Shown one piece after another: positions 25,004 through 34,172 of a DNA stretch of 64,000 bases. This DNA is from Micromonospora radicis (lineage in GTDB: Bacteria; Actinomycetota; Actinomycetes; Mycobacteriales; Micromonosporaceae): the NCBI RefSeq assembly GCF_003583405.1, contig NZ_QXEC01000004.1, positions 62,001 to 126,000 on the forward strand. The letters are read 5' to 3'. Both the position numbers and the translations under genes were made by a program. Below the pieces are notes generated by a model that saw only the letters and a program-made list of their open reading frames with translations, was not told where the DNA came from and searched no databases. Numbering within the stretch: position 1 is the first letter of the stretch; each line of letters starts with the position of its first letter.

Positions 25004-26040
25004 ATCTCACCGACCTCAAGCAGGTGCTCGACGAACGCTCCGGCGACTCGGCCGAACAGGTCCTGCACCGGGCGCGGCTCGGCGGCGTACGGGCCAAGGT
25101 GCTGGCCCGGCGTCGGCGGCGGATCGCGGTCTGGACCAGCGCCGGGGTGGCCGCGGTGGTGGTCACCGCCGTCGTCGTGCCCGGACTGCGGCCGCACCTG
25201 CCGCCGACCCCGGCGGTCACACCCGCACCGACGCAGCTCAACGAGGGCTTCCCGGAGTACACCGGGGGCGTCCGCGTGGTCGCCGCGCGCGGTGCGTCGG
25301 CACCGACCCGTCGGGTCGAGGTGACCATGGTGCCGACCACCCTCGATCTCGTCGTGCTGACCCGCTGCGCCGGCTTCGGCCAGGGCATCTCGGTGGAGCG
25401 GACGGTGCACGTCGACGGCCGCGCCGTCGCGGACGGCACCTGCCGCGACGGCAGCCTGCAACCGTCGGACTGGGCCGGGTTGGGCGTCGAGGTCGGTCGG
25501 CCCGTCACCTTCGTCCTGACCCTCGACAGCGCCTGGCAGTCCGGCGAGATGGGCACCGTCGTGGTGCCGATCCCGCGGCAGGGCGAGTTCGGGATCGCCG
25601 TCGGCGAACGCGTCCCGTTCGAGGACTACCCCCTGCCGTCCCCGCCCGCCGGCACGCTGACCCCGCTGGCCGAGGCGGAGCTACCGGCCGGTTGCACCGC
25701 GGCCCGCTGCCCGAATGTGGTCATCATCCGCTCGACGCCGGACGACCCGACGCGTCCGGTCCGGCTGGAGCTGACCTGGCGGGCGCTGGGCGCGGCGCAC
25801 ATGGTGTCGCAGACGCCGGGCCGGCTGCGCCTGCTGGTGGACGACCGTGAGGTCGGCACCGGCGAGTGGTGGGACTACCGGGCGACCGGCCTGGCGACGT
25901 ACGGCGACGAGGACGGCGTCGGACGGCCGACCGGTGACGTCGACCCGGACGATCCGGTGGTCGTCGAGGTGCTGCCCGAGCACGTCACCGGGGCATGGCA
26001 GGTGGTCCTGACGCCGGACCCGGCGAACGTGGGCGGTTGA
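25000..26040 (+). CDS. Membrane-anchored protein coupled to the ECF sigma factor
   Basis: A 346-residue protein. The N-terminal ~45 residues are cytoplasmic and basic (RAKVLARRRRRI), followed by one transmembrane helix (about 43-62, IAVWTSAGVAAVVVTAVVVPG) and a ~280-residue extracytoplasmic domain with paired beta-rich halves. It begins within the sigma stop codon. Position and topology suggest an anti-sigma factor or signal sensor. The cytoplasmic segment is short and no zinc-finger anti-sigma motif (HxxxCxxC) is present, so it may only be a co-regulated surface protein. Confidence 0.7.
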   Translation: MNLTDLKQVLDERSGDSAEQVLHRARLGGVRAKVLARRRRRIAVWTSAGVAAVVVTAVVVPGLRPHLPPTPAVTPAPTQLNEGFPEYTGGVRVVAARGASAPTRRVEVTMVPTTLDLVVLTRCAGFGQGISVERTVHVDGRAVADGTCRDGSLQPSDWAGLGVEVGRPVTFVLTLDSAWQSGEMGTVVVPIPRQGEFGIAVGERVPFEDYPLPSPPAGTLTPLAEAELPAGCTAARCPNVVIIRSTPDDPTRPVRLELTWRALGAAHMVSQTPGRLRLLVDDREVGTGEWWDYRATGLATYGDEDGVGRPTGDVDPDDPVVVEVLPEHVTGAWQVVLTPDPANVGG

Positions 26041-26061
26041 CCCGGCGAGCCGACGATGTGG

Positions 26062-26690
26062 CTAGCGCGGGCCGGCGAAGCGTGGGCCCGGCGTTTCCCG
26101 GCTGGCCATCAGGATGAGGTCGGCGATCGCCTCCGGATGGGTCACCATGGCCAGGTGTGACGACTCGACCTCGATGGTGGTCGCACCCATCCGTTGCGCC
26201 AGGAACCGTTCGAGTTCCGGTGCGGTGGTGCGGTCCTGGCTGGAGACCGAGTAGTAGCAGGGCTTGTCCCGCCAGGCGGCGACGGTCGTCCGGGCCTTGA
26301 ACAGGTCACCGGCGATCGGTACCTGCACCGCGTAGAGGGCCCGGGCCCGGGCCGGGTCGACGCCACCGGCGAAGTCGGTCAGGAAACTCTCCTCGCCCAG
26401 CTGCGCGTAGCCGTCGTGGTGGACCAGTCCGGCGTTGGCCGGCGGGGTGGGGAACTGCGCGGCGAGGGCGGTGTAGTCCTCGCCGACGTCGGGTGCCCGG
26501 GCGGCCACGTAGACCAGCGCGCAGACGTTCGGATGGTCACCGGCCTCGGTGATCACCGTACCGGCCCAGGAGTGCCCGGCCAGCACCGTCGGGCCCGTCC
26601 TGCCGGTCGAGGGCGCGGCGGGTGGCGGCCGCGTCGTCGGCCAACGAGGTCAGCGGGTTCTGTACCGCGGTGGTGCGCAGCCCCGCGCGT
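26062..26690 (-). pseudogene. Alpha/beta hydrolase, frameshifted and 5'-truncated
   Basis: The downstream part (26062-26586) encodes an alpha/beta hydrolase from the nucleophile elbow GHSWAGTVI to the catalytic His region (ESSHLAMVTHPEAIADLI). The part just upstream (AVQNPLTSLADDAAATRRAL) belongs to the same family but is in another frame. One extra base near 26590-26596 separates ALDRQDGP from TVLAGHSW. The usual N-terminal 30-40 residues with the HG oxyanion motif are missing. The remnant ends just before the divergent membrane hydrolase gene. A sequencing error could explain the frameshift but not the missing start. Confidence 0.7.
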
Positions 26691-26786
26691 CGTTGCCTAC
26701 CAGCACTGTCTCCGAAACCGGTGCGCCGGGTGGGGTGAATCGCGAGATTCCGGACAGGTCGCGTCCGGTCGTCCAGCATCGGTCGC

Positions 26787-28367
26787 ATGGTGACGACGGG
26801 TTCCCGCGTACGGCATCGGCTCGTCGCCCTGCTGACCGGCGTGCCGGTGCGGCTGTGGCCGCTGGCGGGCCTGGCGGTGCTGGTCACCGTGGCCGCCGGG
26901 GTGGGGTTGCTGCCCCGCTGGCCGGGTCTGGTGCACCTGGTCGCGTTACCGCCGTTGGACCTCTACGGCGACCTGCGGTTGCTGCTCACCTGGGCGCCGT
27001 CCTGGCCGTTGTTCGTGCTCGGGCTGGCCGCCTCGCTCACCGTGCGGGTGAGCGTGCTGGTGTTGATGCTGGGTGGCTTCAGCTGGTCCCGGGTACGACT
27101 CGTGCTGAGCTTCTACCTGCTCGTGCTGCCGCTGTTGCTGTTCGCGGCGGAAGCTACGTACGCGGCGGCGGCGTTGCTCTACTCGCGGCTGTTCTGGCCG
27201 GCACTCGCCGTGGTGGCGGCGCTGGCCATGCTGCTCGCGCCGGTGCCGTGGCGGCGTACCGAGCGGTTCCGTTCCGCCCTGGCCGGGACCGTACGCGGTG
27301 GGTTCCGGGCCCCGGCGATGCTGGGGTACGCGCTGGTCGTCGCCGCGATCGGCGCGCTGGCCACCGTCGAGTCCGCCGTGGCGGTGTGGCTGGTGCCCGT
27401 CTCGGCACTGGCCACTGCGGCGACCGTGGTGGTGTTGCGCGGGCCCACGCCGAGCCGCCCGCAGTGGCGGTTGGCGGGGGTGCTGGCGGTGCTGCTGTTC
27501 GCCGCGACGGTCTTCGTGGCGACCCGCCCGGTCGAACCCGGCGAGCCGGCGCAACGCCGAGCAGGCTCGATCCTGCTGATGTCCGGGATCAACTCCGCCT
27601 CCGGTCGGGGGACGATGTTCAGCAGCCGGGCCGACGTGCTCGGCTACGACTGCGACCAGACCTACTACTTCTCGTACGCCGGTCCCGGTGACGGGCAGCC
27701 GCGGGGGCGGGCGTTGTGCCCGATCCGTACCGGGGCGCCGTACCAGCCGGCGGACACCCAGCAGCCCCTGCCGGAGCAGGTGGCGGCCTTCGCCGCCCAG
27801 GTACGCGAGCTGCCGCGACCGCTGGTGGTGATGGGCCATTCGCACGGTGCGTGGGTGGCCTGGGACGCCGTCGCCCGGGGTCTTGCCCCGCAGGTCGACG
27901 TACTGGTGCTGGTCGGTCCGTTTCCGGAGAGCCCGGTCGGCTACCCGCCGCCGGGGCGGGATGGGCGGGGCCGGGTGGCCGGGGACCTGCTGCGGCTGCT
28001 GGTGCCGATCGCCGATGCGGTGGACTTCCAGTTCGAGCCGGATGCCCCGGCGGCCCGGGAGTTGCTGGCCGAGGCGAACAGCGTGGCGCGGTTGTTCGAC
28101 CGGCCGTTGCCGGCGGGCACCCGGGCGGTCAGCGTCACCTCGGCGACCGACCTGCCGCTGATGCCCGACGGCTGGCGGCTGCCGGTGTCGCGCAACGTCT
28201 GCCCGCTGCGGGTGGCCCACCCGTACCTGCCGGACCGGCCGGCCTTCTACCGCGAGGTAAATCGATTTCTCGATGGCCGGCCGGCGTTGGACTGTCCGCC
28301 CTGGCGGACCTGGGGCCGGTCGTTCGCGCTGCCGTTCGGAGTTCCGGCCGCCGGGCGGTTCGACTGA
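26787..28367 (+). CDS. Polytopic membrane protein with C-terminal alpha/beta-hydrolase domain
   Basis: A 526-residue protein. The first ~255 residues contain about seven hydrophobic segments (for example LAGLAVLVTVAAGVGLLP and FYLLVLPLLLFAAEATYAAA). The rest is a soluble domain with a hydrolase-like nucleophile elbow, VVMGHSHGAWVAWDAV, and a possible His in CPLRVAHPYLPD. Two Cys pairs suggest it is outside the membrane. No ribosome site is obvious at ATG 26787. It is probably a membrane-linked esterase or lipase of unknown substrate; I do not recognise a named family. Confidence 0.65.
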   Translation: MVTTGSRVRHRLVALLTGVPVRLWPLAGLAVLVTVAAGVGLLPRWPGLVHLVALPPLDLYGDLRLLLTWAPSWPLFVLGLAASLTVRVSVLVLMLGGFSWSRVRLVLSFYLLVLPLLLFAAEATYAAAALLYSRLFWPALAVVAALAMLLAPVPWRRTERFRSALAGTVRGGFRAPAMLGYALVVAAIGALATVESAVAVWLVPVSALATAATVVVLRGPTPSRPQWRLAGVLAVLLFAATVFVATRPVEPGEPAQRRAGSILLMSGINSASGRGTMFSSRADVLGYDCDQTYYFSYAGPGDGQPRGRALCPIRTGAPYQPADTQQPLPEQVAAFAAQVRELPRPLVVMGHSHGAWVAWDAVARGLAPQVDVLVLVGPFPESPVGYPPPGRDGRGRVAGDLLRLLVPIADAVDFQFEPDAPAARELLAEANSVARLFDRPLPAGTRAVSVTSATDLPLMPDGWRLPVSRNVCPLRVAHPYLPDRPAFYREVNRFLDGRPALDCPPWRTWGRSFALPFGVPAAGRFD

Positions 28368-28414
28368 GGAAGTCGGCGCGGTCCGGCGGATGCGCTGATG
28401 CCAGATCACTACAA

Positions 28415-28438
28415 AACGTAGGGTAAGCCTCATATAGA
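28415..28438 (+). promoter_or_regulatory. Weak iron-box-like/promoter sequence before the SDR operon
   Basis: TAGGGTAAGCCTCA (28419-28432) partly resembles the actinobacterial DmdR/IdeR iron box (TTAGGTTAGGCTCACCTAA), and TATAGA (28433-28438) could be a -10. The match to the iron box covers only one half-site well, so this is a suggestion only. Confidence 0.2.
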
Positions 28439-28450
28439 TCGGGGGGCGTG

Positions 28451-29458
28451 ATGGGTAAGCGGGACCGGGTCGTGGTGGTGACCGGGGCGTCGAGCGGCAT
28501 CGGACGGGCGTGCGCGCTGCGGTTCGCCGAGCGCGTCGGGGGGTTGGTGCTGGTCGCCCGACGGGCCGCCGCGTTGGAGGAACTGGCCACCGAATGCCGA
28601 GGGCGGGGGAGCGAGGTGCTGGTGGCGGCCGTCGACGTGACCGACGCGGAGGCGGTGGACCGGGTGGCCGCGCAGGCGGTGGCCCGGTTCGGTCGCGTCG
28701 ACGTCTGGGTCAACAACGCCGCGGTGAATCTTTACGGGCGTACCGAGGAGGTGCCGGCGCGGCTGTGGCATCGGGTGGTGCAGACCAACCTCTTCGGCAC
28801 GTACCACGGGGTGCGGGCGGTGCTGCCCTGGTTCCGCGAACAGGGCGGCGGCACACTGATCAACGTCTCGTCGGTGCTCGGGCACACCGGTTTCCCCCAG
28901 CAGAGCGCGTACGCGGCCAGCAAGCACGGCATCCGGGCGTTGGGCGACTGCGTACGCCAGGAGGTGCGCGACGTCGACGGCATCTCCGTCTGCACCGTGC
29001 TGCCCGGCCCGGTCGACACTCCACTGTTCCGGGTGGCCGGGAACTGGACCGGCCGGCGCGTCGTACCACCGGGGCAGCCCGTGCCCGCCGATCGGGTCGC
29101 GGCGGCGGTGCTCCGGTGCGCGGACCGGCCCCGGCGGGAGGTGCCGGTGGGCGGTGCGAGCCGAGCCGGGGTGCTGGCCGCCCGGATCGCCCCCGGACTG
29201 GTGGAGCGGGCCGGTGCCCGGGTGCTGGGCCGTCAGCACTTCGCCGACGAGGCGACCGCGCCCACCGAGGGCAACCTGTTCGAACCGGCGGACTTCGGGG
29301 CCCGGGTCGACGACGGCTGGCGGTCCGGAGTGGACGGTCGGCGGCGTCGGGGCGCCAAGGCACTGCTCGGCGCCGGCCTGCTGCTTGGCGCAGCGCTGGT
29401 CTCGGCCTCGCGCGCCGCCACGACCTCGCGGGGGCGCACCCGCTGGGCCCGGCGATGA
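28451..29458 (+). CDS. Short-chain dehydrogenase/reductase with C-terminal membrane tail
   Basis: A 335-residue SDR. TGASSGIG (cofactor binding), NNAA, Ser in LINVSSVLG and the YAASK active-site pair are all present. The C-terminus extends ~80 residues beyond the classical core and ends in a hydrophobic stretch (KALLGAGLLLGAALVSA), which suggests peripheral membrane attachment. GTG 28448 or ATG 28451 may start it, after GGGGGGC. It is the first gene of a three-gene overlapping operon with an alpha/beta hydrolase and an unknown protein. Substrate may be a lipid-like alcohol or ketone, an inference from the membrane tail. Confidence 0.83.
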   Translation: MGKRDRVVVVTGASSGIGRACALRFAERVGGLVLVARRAAALEELATECRGRGSEVLVAAVDVTDAEAVDRVAAQAVARFGRVDVWVNNAAVNLYGRTEEVPARLWHRVVQTNLFGTYHGVRAVLPWFREQGGGTLINVSSVLGHTGFPQQSAYAASKHGIRALGDCVRQEVRDVDGISVCTVLPGPVDTPLFRVAGNWTGRRVVPPGQPVPADRVAAAVLRCADRPRREVPVGGASRAGVLAARIAPGLVERAGARVLGRQHFADEATAPTEGNLFEPADFGARVDDGWRSGVDGRRRRGAKALLGAGLLLGAALVSASRAATTSRGRTRWARR

Positions 29459-30354
29459 GCACGTCGGCACTGGTCCGCCCCACCGGGCCGGAGCTGTCCC
29501 CGTTGCCACCCGGGGTGGTGCTGCCCAGCGTCGAGGAGCATCTGGTGACGGTGCCCGCACCGGCGACGTGGCGGGAGCGGGCGGGTCGTCGGGCTGCCGA
29601 GTCGTGGCAGCTGCGCGGCCTGCGCTGGGGTGTCCGGTCGGTCCGCCCGCCGATCGTGCTGGTCCACGGTCTCGGCGTGGCGGCGCGGATGGTGGCGCCG
29701 ACGGCCCGCCGCCTCGCCGTCGGTGGGCTCGTCCTCGCTCCGGACCTGCCCGGCTACGGGCGCAGCGGCAAACCGCGTCCGGTGCCCAGGATAGGTGAAC
29801 TGGGTGCGGCATTGACCAGTTGGTTGACCACCACCACCGCGGCACCGGCGATGTTGGTGGGGGTCTCGCTGGGCAGTCAGATCGTCATCGACGTGGCGCT
29901 ACGCAACCCGGCAGCGGTACGGGCGCTGGTGCTGGTCAGCCCGATCGTCGAGCCCGAACGGCGGAGCTGGCGCAGGCAATTGTGGCGCTGGCAGCAGGAA
30001 CAGGCCACCCAGTCGCTGCGGCTGCGCGCGATCCAGCTGGACGACTACCGGCGGGCCGGCCTCGGGCGGGTGGTGCGGACCTTCTCCTCCGCGCTGGCCC
30101 AGCGCCCCGAGGAGAAGGTCGGCCGGCTGCGGATGCCGGTGCTGATCTGCCGGGGAAGCCGGGATCCGCTGGTCTCCGCGAGTTGGGTACGCCAGCTGCG
30201 GGCCCGCTGTGGTGGGGAACTGGTCACCGTGCCCGGCGCGGTGCACGCGATGAGTTACGAGAATCCGGTGGAGCTGTCCCGGGTCGTCCAGGGCTTCCTC
30301 GACCGTATCGAAGGTCGGCCCGCGGCGGGGGAGGTGGCCGGTGTCCGCGCCTGA
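29455..30354 (+). CDS. Alpha/beta-fold hydrolase
   Basis: A 299-residue hydrolase. IVLVHGLGVAARM holds the oxyanion HG motif, LVGVSLGSQIVIDVAL the nucleophile Ser, CRGSRDPLVS the Asp, and VPGAVHAMSYENP the His, so the triad is complete. It shares ATGA with the upstream SDR stop and overlaps the next gene by 14 bp, so the three products are made together. A hydrolase/SDR pairing suggests ester or lactone processing; the substrate is unknown. Confidence 0.85.
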   Translation: MSTSALVRPTGPELSPLPPGVVLPSVEEHLVTVPAPATWRERAGRRAAESWQLRGLRWGVRSVRPPIVLVHGLGVAARMVAPTARRLAVGGLVLAPDLPGYGRSGKPRPVPRIGELGAALTSWLTTTTAAPAMLVGVSLGSQIVIDVALRNPAAVRALVLVSPIVEPERRSWRRQLWRWQQEQATQSLRLRAIQLDDYRRAGLGRVVRTFSSALAQRPEEKVGRLRMPVLICRGSRDPLVSASWVRQLRARCGGELVTVPGAVHAMSYENPVELSRVVQGFLDRIEGRPAAGEVAGVRA

Positions 30355-31735
30355 CTTCCTGGCCAGCTTCGACTCGGCCTCGGCGATGCTCACGGCCACC
30401 GCCCGGTACCTGCGTGGCGAGCAGTTCCCGGCGCTGGGCCAGCCGACCGGCCTCAAGCCGTTGGTGAAGCTCACCGACCGGCTGCCTCGTCGGCTGCGCG
30501 AGATCGCCTTCATCGGCTCCGGGATGACCGAGGCGGTCAGTTCCCGCCGGATGCGCCACATCGACGTGGAACGGGTCAACGAGTGGGTGGTCGGCGAGTA
30601 CCCGCAGCGGTCGTACCCGGCGGTGGTGGTGGGTTCGTCCTGCGGCGCGCTGGTGCACCTGTGTGCCGCGTTGGGCATCCCGTGGCTGCCGCAGACGTTC
30701 TTCATCCCGGTGCGACAGTGGGTGCACCCGGACGACCCGACGGGCGCCATGCGCCGGGGGCTGCGTCCCGGTCGTGCCCTGTTGGACGCCAACCCGGACA
30801 TCCAACTGCACCATATGCACGACGCCAACCAGGACCGGCTGATGGTGCGGGCGTTGACCTACTTCCGCTACAAGCGGCGGGTACTCGGCCCGGCGTACGA
30901 ACGGTTCCTGCATTCGACGTTGCGCCCGGGCGGGACGATCATCATCTCGGACTGCCGACGCCGGTGGCGTACCACCACTCTCGGCAGCCGGCATGTCTTC
31001 CAGCACGGCGCCGTGGGTGGGGCCACCGAGGAGGAGTTCCACGAGGGCGGCGACCGGGTGGCTGAGTACCTGCACCGGTACGACTCGCCGGTGCGCCGCT
31101 GGCACGGACCGGAACCGGACAGCGTCAGCCCGGAGGCGGAGTGGGGGTTCGCGCCCGCGTTGGGTGAGGACATCGAACGCTTCGCCCGCCAGCACGGCTA
31201 CCAGGTGCGGCGGCTGGCCTTCGACACCCCGGCCAAACCGTCGCCGATGGTGGCCGACCTGTACCGCTGGTGGTACCAGCGCCGGCGGATCCCGGCGAAC
31301 CGGCTGTTCGTGGAGTCGTTCATTGTGCTGGAGCCGTGGTGGACGTTGCGGACCGGCACTGTGCCCTTCTGGATGACGTTCAACATGGACCCGTCGCTGC
31401 GTGACGTACAGAACTACCTGGACGACCGGGAGCCGTTCGACGACATCGACCTGTCGCTGTTCCAGCACGGCGTGGAGGCGGTGGGTGCGCCGTCGTCGGA
31501 CGACTGGCGGGCGGTGATCGCCCGGGCCCGCCGCCGTGGTCGGTACGTCGGGCAGGACCTGGACACCTATCCGTACGAGATGTCGATCTTCGCCCGGTAC
31601 GACGAGGCGCTGCGGGAGATCCCGGCGCGCTATCCGATGCCGGGTGCGCTCACCCTCGACGAGTTCGACGGGTTCCTGGCCGAGCGGGGCGACTACCCGG
31701 GCGTGCGGTGGGAACGGTTGTCGGTGCCGGCCTGA
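30341..31735 (+). CDS. Conserved-looking protein of unknown function
   Basis: A 464-residue protein, third in the SDR-hydrolase operon. GTG 30341 follows GGGGGAGG by 6 nt and overlaps the hydrolase gene. I do not recognise the family. Visible features are an internal Rossmann-like segment (YPAVVVGSSCGALVHLCAALG, about 90-110), a His/Asp-rich stretch (LHHMHDANQDRLM), IIISDCRRRWRT, and several Trp/Arg-rich segments (WWYQRRRIPANRLFVESF). There is no signal peptide or transmembrane segment. Codon use is normal for the window. Confidence 0.75.
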   Translation: MSAPDFLASFDSASAMLTATARYLRGEQFPALGQPTGLKPLVKLTDRLPRRLREIAFIGSGMTEAVSSRRMRHIDVERVNEWVVGEYPQRSYPAVVVGSSCGALVHLCAALGIPWLPQTFFIPVRQWVHPDDPTGAMRRGLRPGRALLDANPDIQLHHMHDANQDRLMVRALTYFRYKRRVLGPAYERFLHSTLRPGGTIIISDCRRRWRTTTLGSRHVFQHGAVGGATEEEFHEGGDRVAEYLHRYDSPVRRWHGPEPDSVSPEAEWGFAPALGEDIERFARQHGYQVRRLAFDTPAKPSPMVADLYRWWYQRRRIPANRLFVESFIVLEPWWTLRTGTVPFWMTFNMDPSLRDVQNYLDDREPFDDIDLSLFQHGVEAVGAPSSDDWRAVIARARRRGRYVGQDLDTYPYEMSIFARYDEALREIPARYPMPGALTLDEFDGFLAERGDYPGVRWERLSVPA

Positions 31736-31919
31736 GTTGTCGGTGCCGTCGCGCCACCACTCGATGCTTCACCGAGTTGGCGCGATTGGCGAAGGATGCC
31801 CAATTTATATCTTTTGACCCGCCACTCTCGTTCGCCGCGAGTCGTTGCAATCGGTGTGCGTAGGACGGAACGGCCGGGGGCCACGCCCCGGCCGCTCCCA
31901 CGCTGGAGGGAGCGCAGCT

Positions 31920-32531
31920 CTGAACCGGATCGCAGGAATGATCATCGCCGCGGGGGGCGGACGCCGTATCGGCGGTCCGGAGGCCCTGCTGCACCAGGAC
32001 GGCAAGCCCCTGGTCGACCAGATGATCGACACGCTGACGGAGGCGGGCTGCGGGCAGATCGTGGTCGTCCTGGGTGCCGCGGCCGACCAGGTCCGCGAGA
32101 CCGCCGACCTGGGTCGCGCCACGGTGGTGGTCAACCGGGCCTGGGGGACCGGAGTCGGCTCGTCCATCCGCGCCGGCCTGGCCGGAATCGACGACGACAA
32201 GGTCGAGGCGGTGGTGGTGGTACCGGTCGACATGCCCGGCTTGACCGCCGCCGCCGTCCGCCGGGTGACCGCGCTGCCCTTCCCCGACGTGCTGGTCTGC
32301 GCCACCTACAACGGCCTGCGCGGCTACCCGATGTTGTTCGGTCGCCGGCACTGGGCCGGCATCGCGACCCTGGCCAGCGCCGACGTCGGCGCCCGCCCGT
32401 ACCTGCTGGCGCACAAGGACCAGATCGTCGACATCGCCTGCGACACCGTCGCCGACGGCAGTCGCGTCGACACCCCCGAACTCATGGCCCTCTACGGCCT
32501 CTCCGTCCCCGAACAACGCGTAGGCGTCTAA
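31920..32531 (+). CDS. MocA/MobA-like nucleotidyltransferase
   Basis: A 203-residue NTP-transferase: MIIAAGGGRRIGGPEALL (nucleotide binding), VVVVPVDMPGLTAAAV (metal-binding DxP) and YNGLRGYPMLFGRRHW are typical of CTP:molybdopterin cytidylyltransferase-like proteins. A CTG at 31920 is chosen as start because GGAGGG (31905-31910) is 9 nt upstream and the next ATG (31938) would clip the first strand. The Lys usual in the GxxK position of the loop is replaced by Glu (GGPEALL), so activity is uncertain. Together with the XdhC-like factor it could supply cofactor to the aldehyde oxidoreductase. Confidence 0.72.
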   Translation: MNRIAGMIIAAGGGRRIGGPEALLHQDGKPLVDQMIDTLTEAGCGQIVVVLGAAADQVRETADLGRATVVVNRAWGTGVGSSIRAGLAGIDDDKVEAVVVVPVDMPGLTAAAVRRVTALPFPDVLVCATYNGLRGYPMLFGRRHWAGIATLASADVGARPYLLAHKDQIVDIACDTVADGSRVDTPELMALYGLSVPEQRVGV

Positions 32532-32554
32532 CCCGCCCCACCCCCACCCTGCCC

Positions 32555-32629
32555 CGTCGATCATGGAGTTTCGGTCGCCTGGATGGGGTGAATGCCCCTT
32601 TCGCGGGGACCGGAACTCCATGATCGACG
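32555..32629. repeat. Palindromic intergenic repeat, copy A
   Basis: The arms 32555-32576 (begins CGTCGATCATGGAGTTTCGG) and 32608-32629 are complementary at 21 of 22 positions, with an inner GGGG...CCCC hairpin. It lies between the convergent nucleotidyltransferase and GH1 genes, so it may serve as a bidirectional terminator. Copies B (40976) and C (52012) share its GATCATG/GATCTTGGA ends and inner ATGCCCC. Confidence 0.8.
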
Positions 32630-32698
32630 CGGGCAGTGACGGCGCGCGTGGGCAGGCGCGTGTGGTGAGGGTGCGCGTGTGGTGCGGGTGTGGGGCTG

Positions 32699-34096
32699 TC
32701 AGGGGAGGCGGTTGGTGGTGGTGAGGGTGCGGTACCAGTGGGCGGAGTCTTTCCAGGTGCGCTGCTGGGTGGCGTAGTCGACGTGGATGATGCCGAAGCG
32801 GCGGTCGTAGCCGTACGCCCACTCGAAGTTGTCCAGCAGGGACCAGACGAAGTAGCCGCGTACGTCGGCCCCGGCCGCCATCGCCTCGTGCGTGGCGGCG
32901 ATGTGCCGGCGTAGGTAGTCGACTCGGCGGTCGTCGTGGATCGCGCCGTCGGGGGTGACCACGTCGTCGAAGGCGGCGCCGTTTTCGGTGATCATCAGCG
33001 GCAGGTCGGGGTACTCCCGGTGCAGCCGCAGCAGCAGTTCGGTCAGACCGGCCGGCTCGATGTTCCAGCCCATCGCGGTGTACGGGCCGGGCTGCGGCAG
33101 GAACTCGACCTGCTCCGAGCCGACCCAGGCCGAGTGCTTCGAGCGGCCGTGCCCGTCCGCGTCCGACTTGGGGGACTGCCCGTCCCAGGCGCGGACCAGG
33201 GTGGTCGAGTAGTAGTTGACGCCCAGCACGTCCAGTGGCACGGCGGCGGTCTGCTCGTCGCCGTCGCGCACGAACGACCAGTCGGTGACGGCGGCGGTGT
33301 CGGCGAGCAGGTCCGCCGGGTAGGTGCCGTCCAGCATCGGGCCGAGGAACGCCCGGTTGGCCAGCGCGTCGATGCGGCGGGCCGCGTCCACGTCGGCGGC
33401 CGAGTCCGAGGCCGGGCGGATCACGTGCAGGTTCAGCGTGACCGACAGCTGCGCCGCCGGGGCCAGCTCGCGGATCACCCGGCCGGCCAGGCCGTGTGCC
33501 AGGTTCAGATGGTGTACGGCGGCCAGCGCCCCGGCCGGCTCGGTGCGCCCCGGCGCGTGCACCCCGGAGGCGTAACCGAGGTATGCCGAGCACCACGGTT
33601 CGTTGAAGGTGGTCCAGGTGTGCACCCGGTCGCCGAGCGCCCCGACGATCTTCTCCGCGTAGTCGGCGAACCGCGCCGCGGTGTCCCGCGCCGGCCAGCC
33701 CCCGGCGTCCTCCAACTCCTGCGGCAGGTCCCAGTGGTAGAGCGTGGCCACCGGCCGGATGCCCAGTTCGAGCAGCCGGTCCACCAGCCGGGAGTAGAAG
33801 TCCACCCCGGCCTGGTTGACCGGGCCGGATCCGCCGGGCTGCACCCGCGGCCAGGCGATCGAGAACCGGTACGCGTCGAGCCCGAGCGCGGTCAACTGGT
33901 CGAGGTCGTCGGCCCAGCGGTGGTAGTGGTCGGCCGCCACGTCGCCGGTGTCCCCGTTCAGGGTGCGTCCCGGGGTGTGGCTGTAGGTGTCCCAGATCGA
34001 CGGACCTCGACCATCCTCCCTCGCGGCACCCTCGATCTGGTACGCCGCGGTGGCCGAACCCCAGACGAATCCCTCGGGAAACACGACATCGCTCAT
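32699..34096 (-). CDS. GH1 beta-glucosidase
   Basis: A 465-residue family 1 glycoside hydrolase. [19 protein letters not shown] is the classical N-terminal signature. Glu166 in TTFNEPW is the acid/base and Glu371 in MITENGAAF is the nucleophile; ENFEW-like [14 protein letters not shown] follows. Cytoplasmic, with normal family length. It is the last gene of the minus-strand lacI-ABC-GH31-GH1 run, so it probably cleaves the beta-linked disaccharide left after import and alpha-xylosidase action, or cellobiose-like sugars. Confidence 0.93.
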   Translation of the reverse strand: MSDVVFPEGFVWGSATAAYQIEGAAREDGRGPSIWDTYSHTPGRTLNGDTGDVAADHYHRWADDLDQLTALGLDAYRFSIAWPRVQPGGSGPVNQAGVDFYSRLVDRLLELGIRPVATLYHWDLPQELEDAGGWPARDTAARFADYAEKIVGALGDRVHTWTTFNEPWCSAYLGYASGVHAPGRTEPAGALAAVHHLNLAHGLAGRVIRELAPAAQLSVTLNLHVIRPASDSAADVDAARRIDALANRAFLGPMLDGTYPADLLADTAAVTDWSFVRDGDEQTAAVPLDVLGVNYYSTTLVRAWDGQSPKSDADGHGRSKHSAWVGSEQVEFLPQPGPYTAMGWNIEPAGLTELLLRLHREYPDLPLMITENGAAFDDVVTPDGAIHDDRRVDYLRRHIAATHEAMAAGADVRGYFVWSLLDNFEWAYGYDRRFGIIHVDYATQQRTWKDSAHWYRTLTTTNRLP

Positions 34097-34172
34097 GCCG
34101 GCACTCCGCTTCGCTGCGTGCCGTCATGAGGCACGGTTGCACTGGATTGATGATTCGCTCGCTGACGCTCGC
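34097..34172. other. Spacer with GCGAGCG-type repeat between GH31 and GH1
   Basis: A 76-bp spacer. On the minus strand it reads GTGAGCGAGCGTCAGCGAGC followed by GAATCATC and, nearer the GH1 start, CGCAGCGAAGCGGAGTGC. A related AGCGAGCGGATCATCAG occurs at the start of the 24-codon ORF at 55198. Such GAGCG-rich leaders look like dispersed pre-start repeats. Confidence 0.4.
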
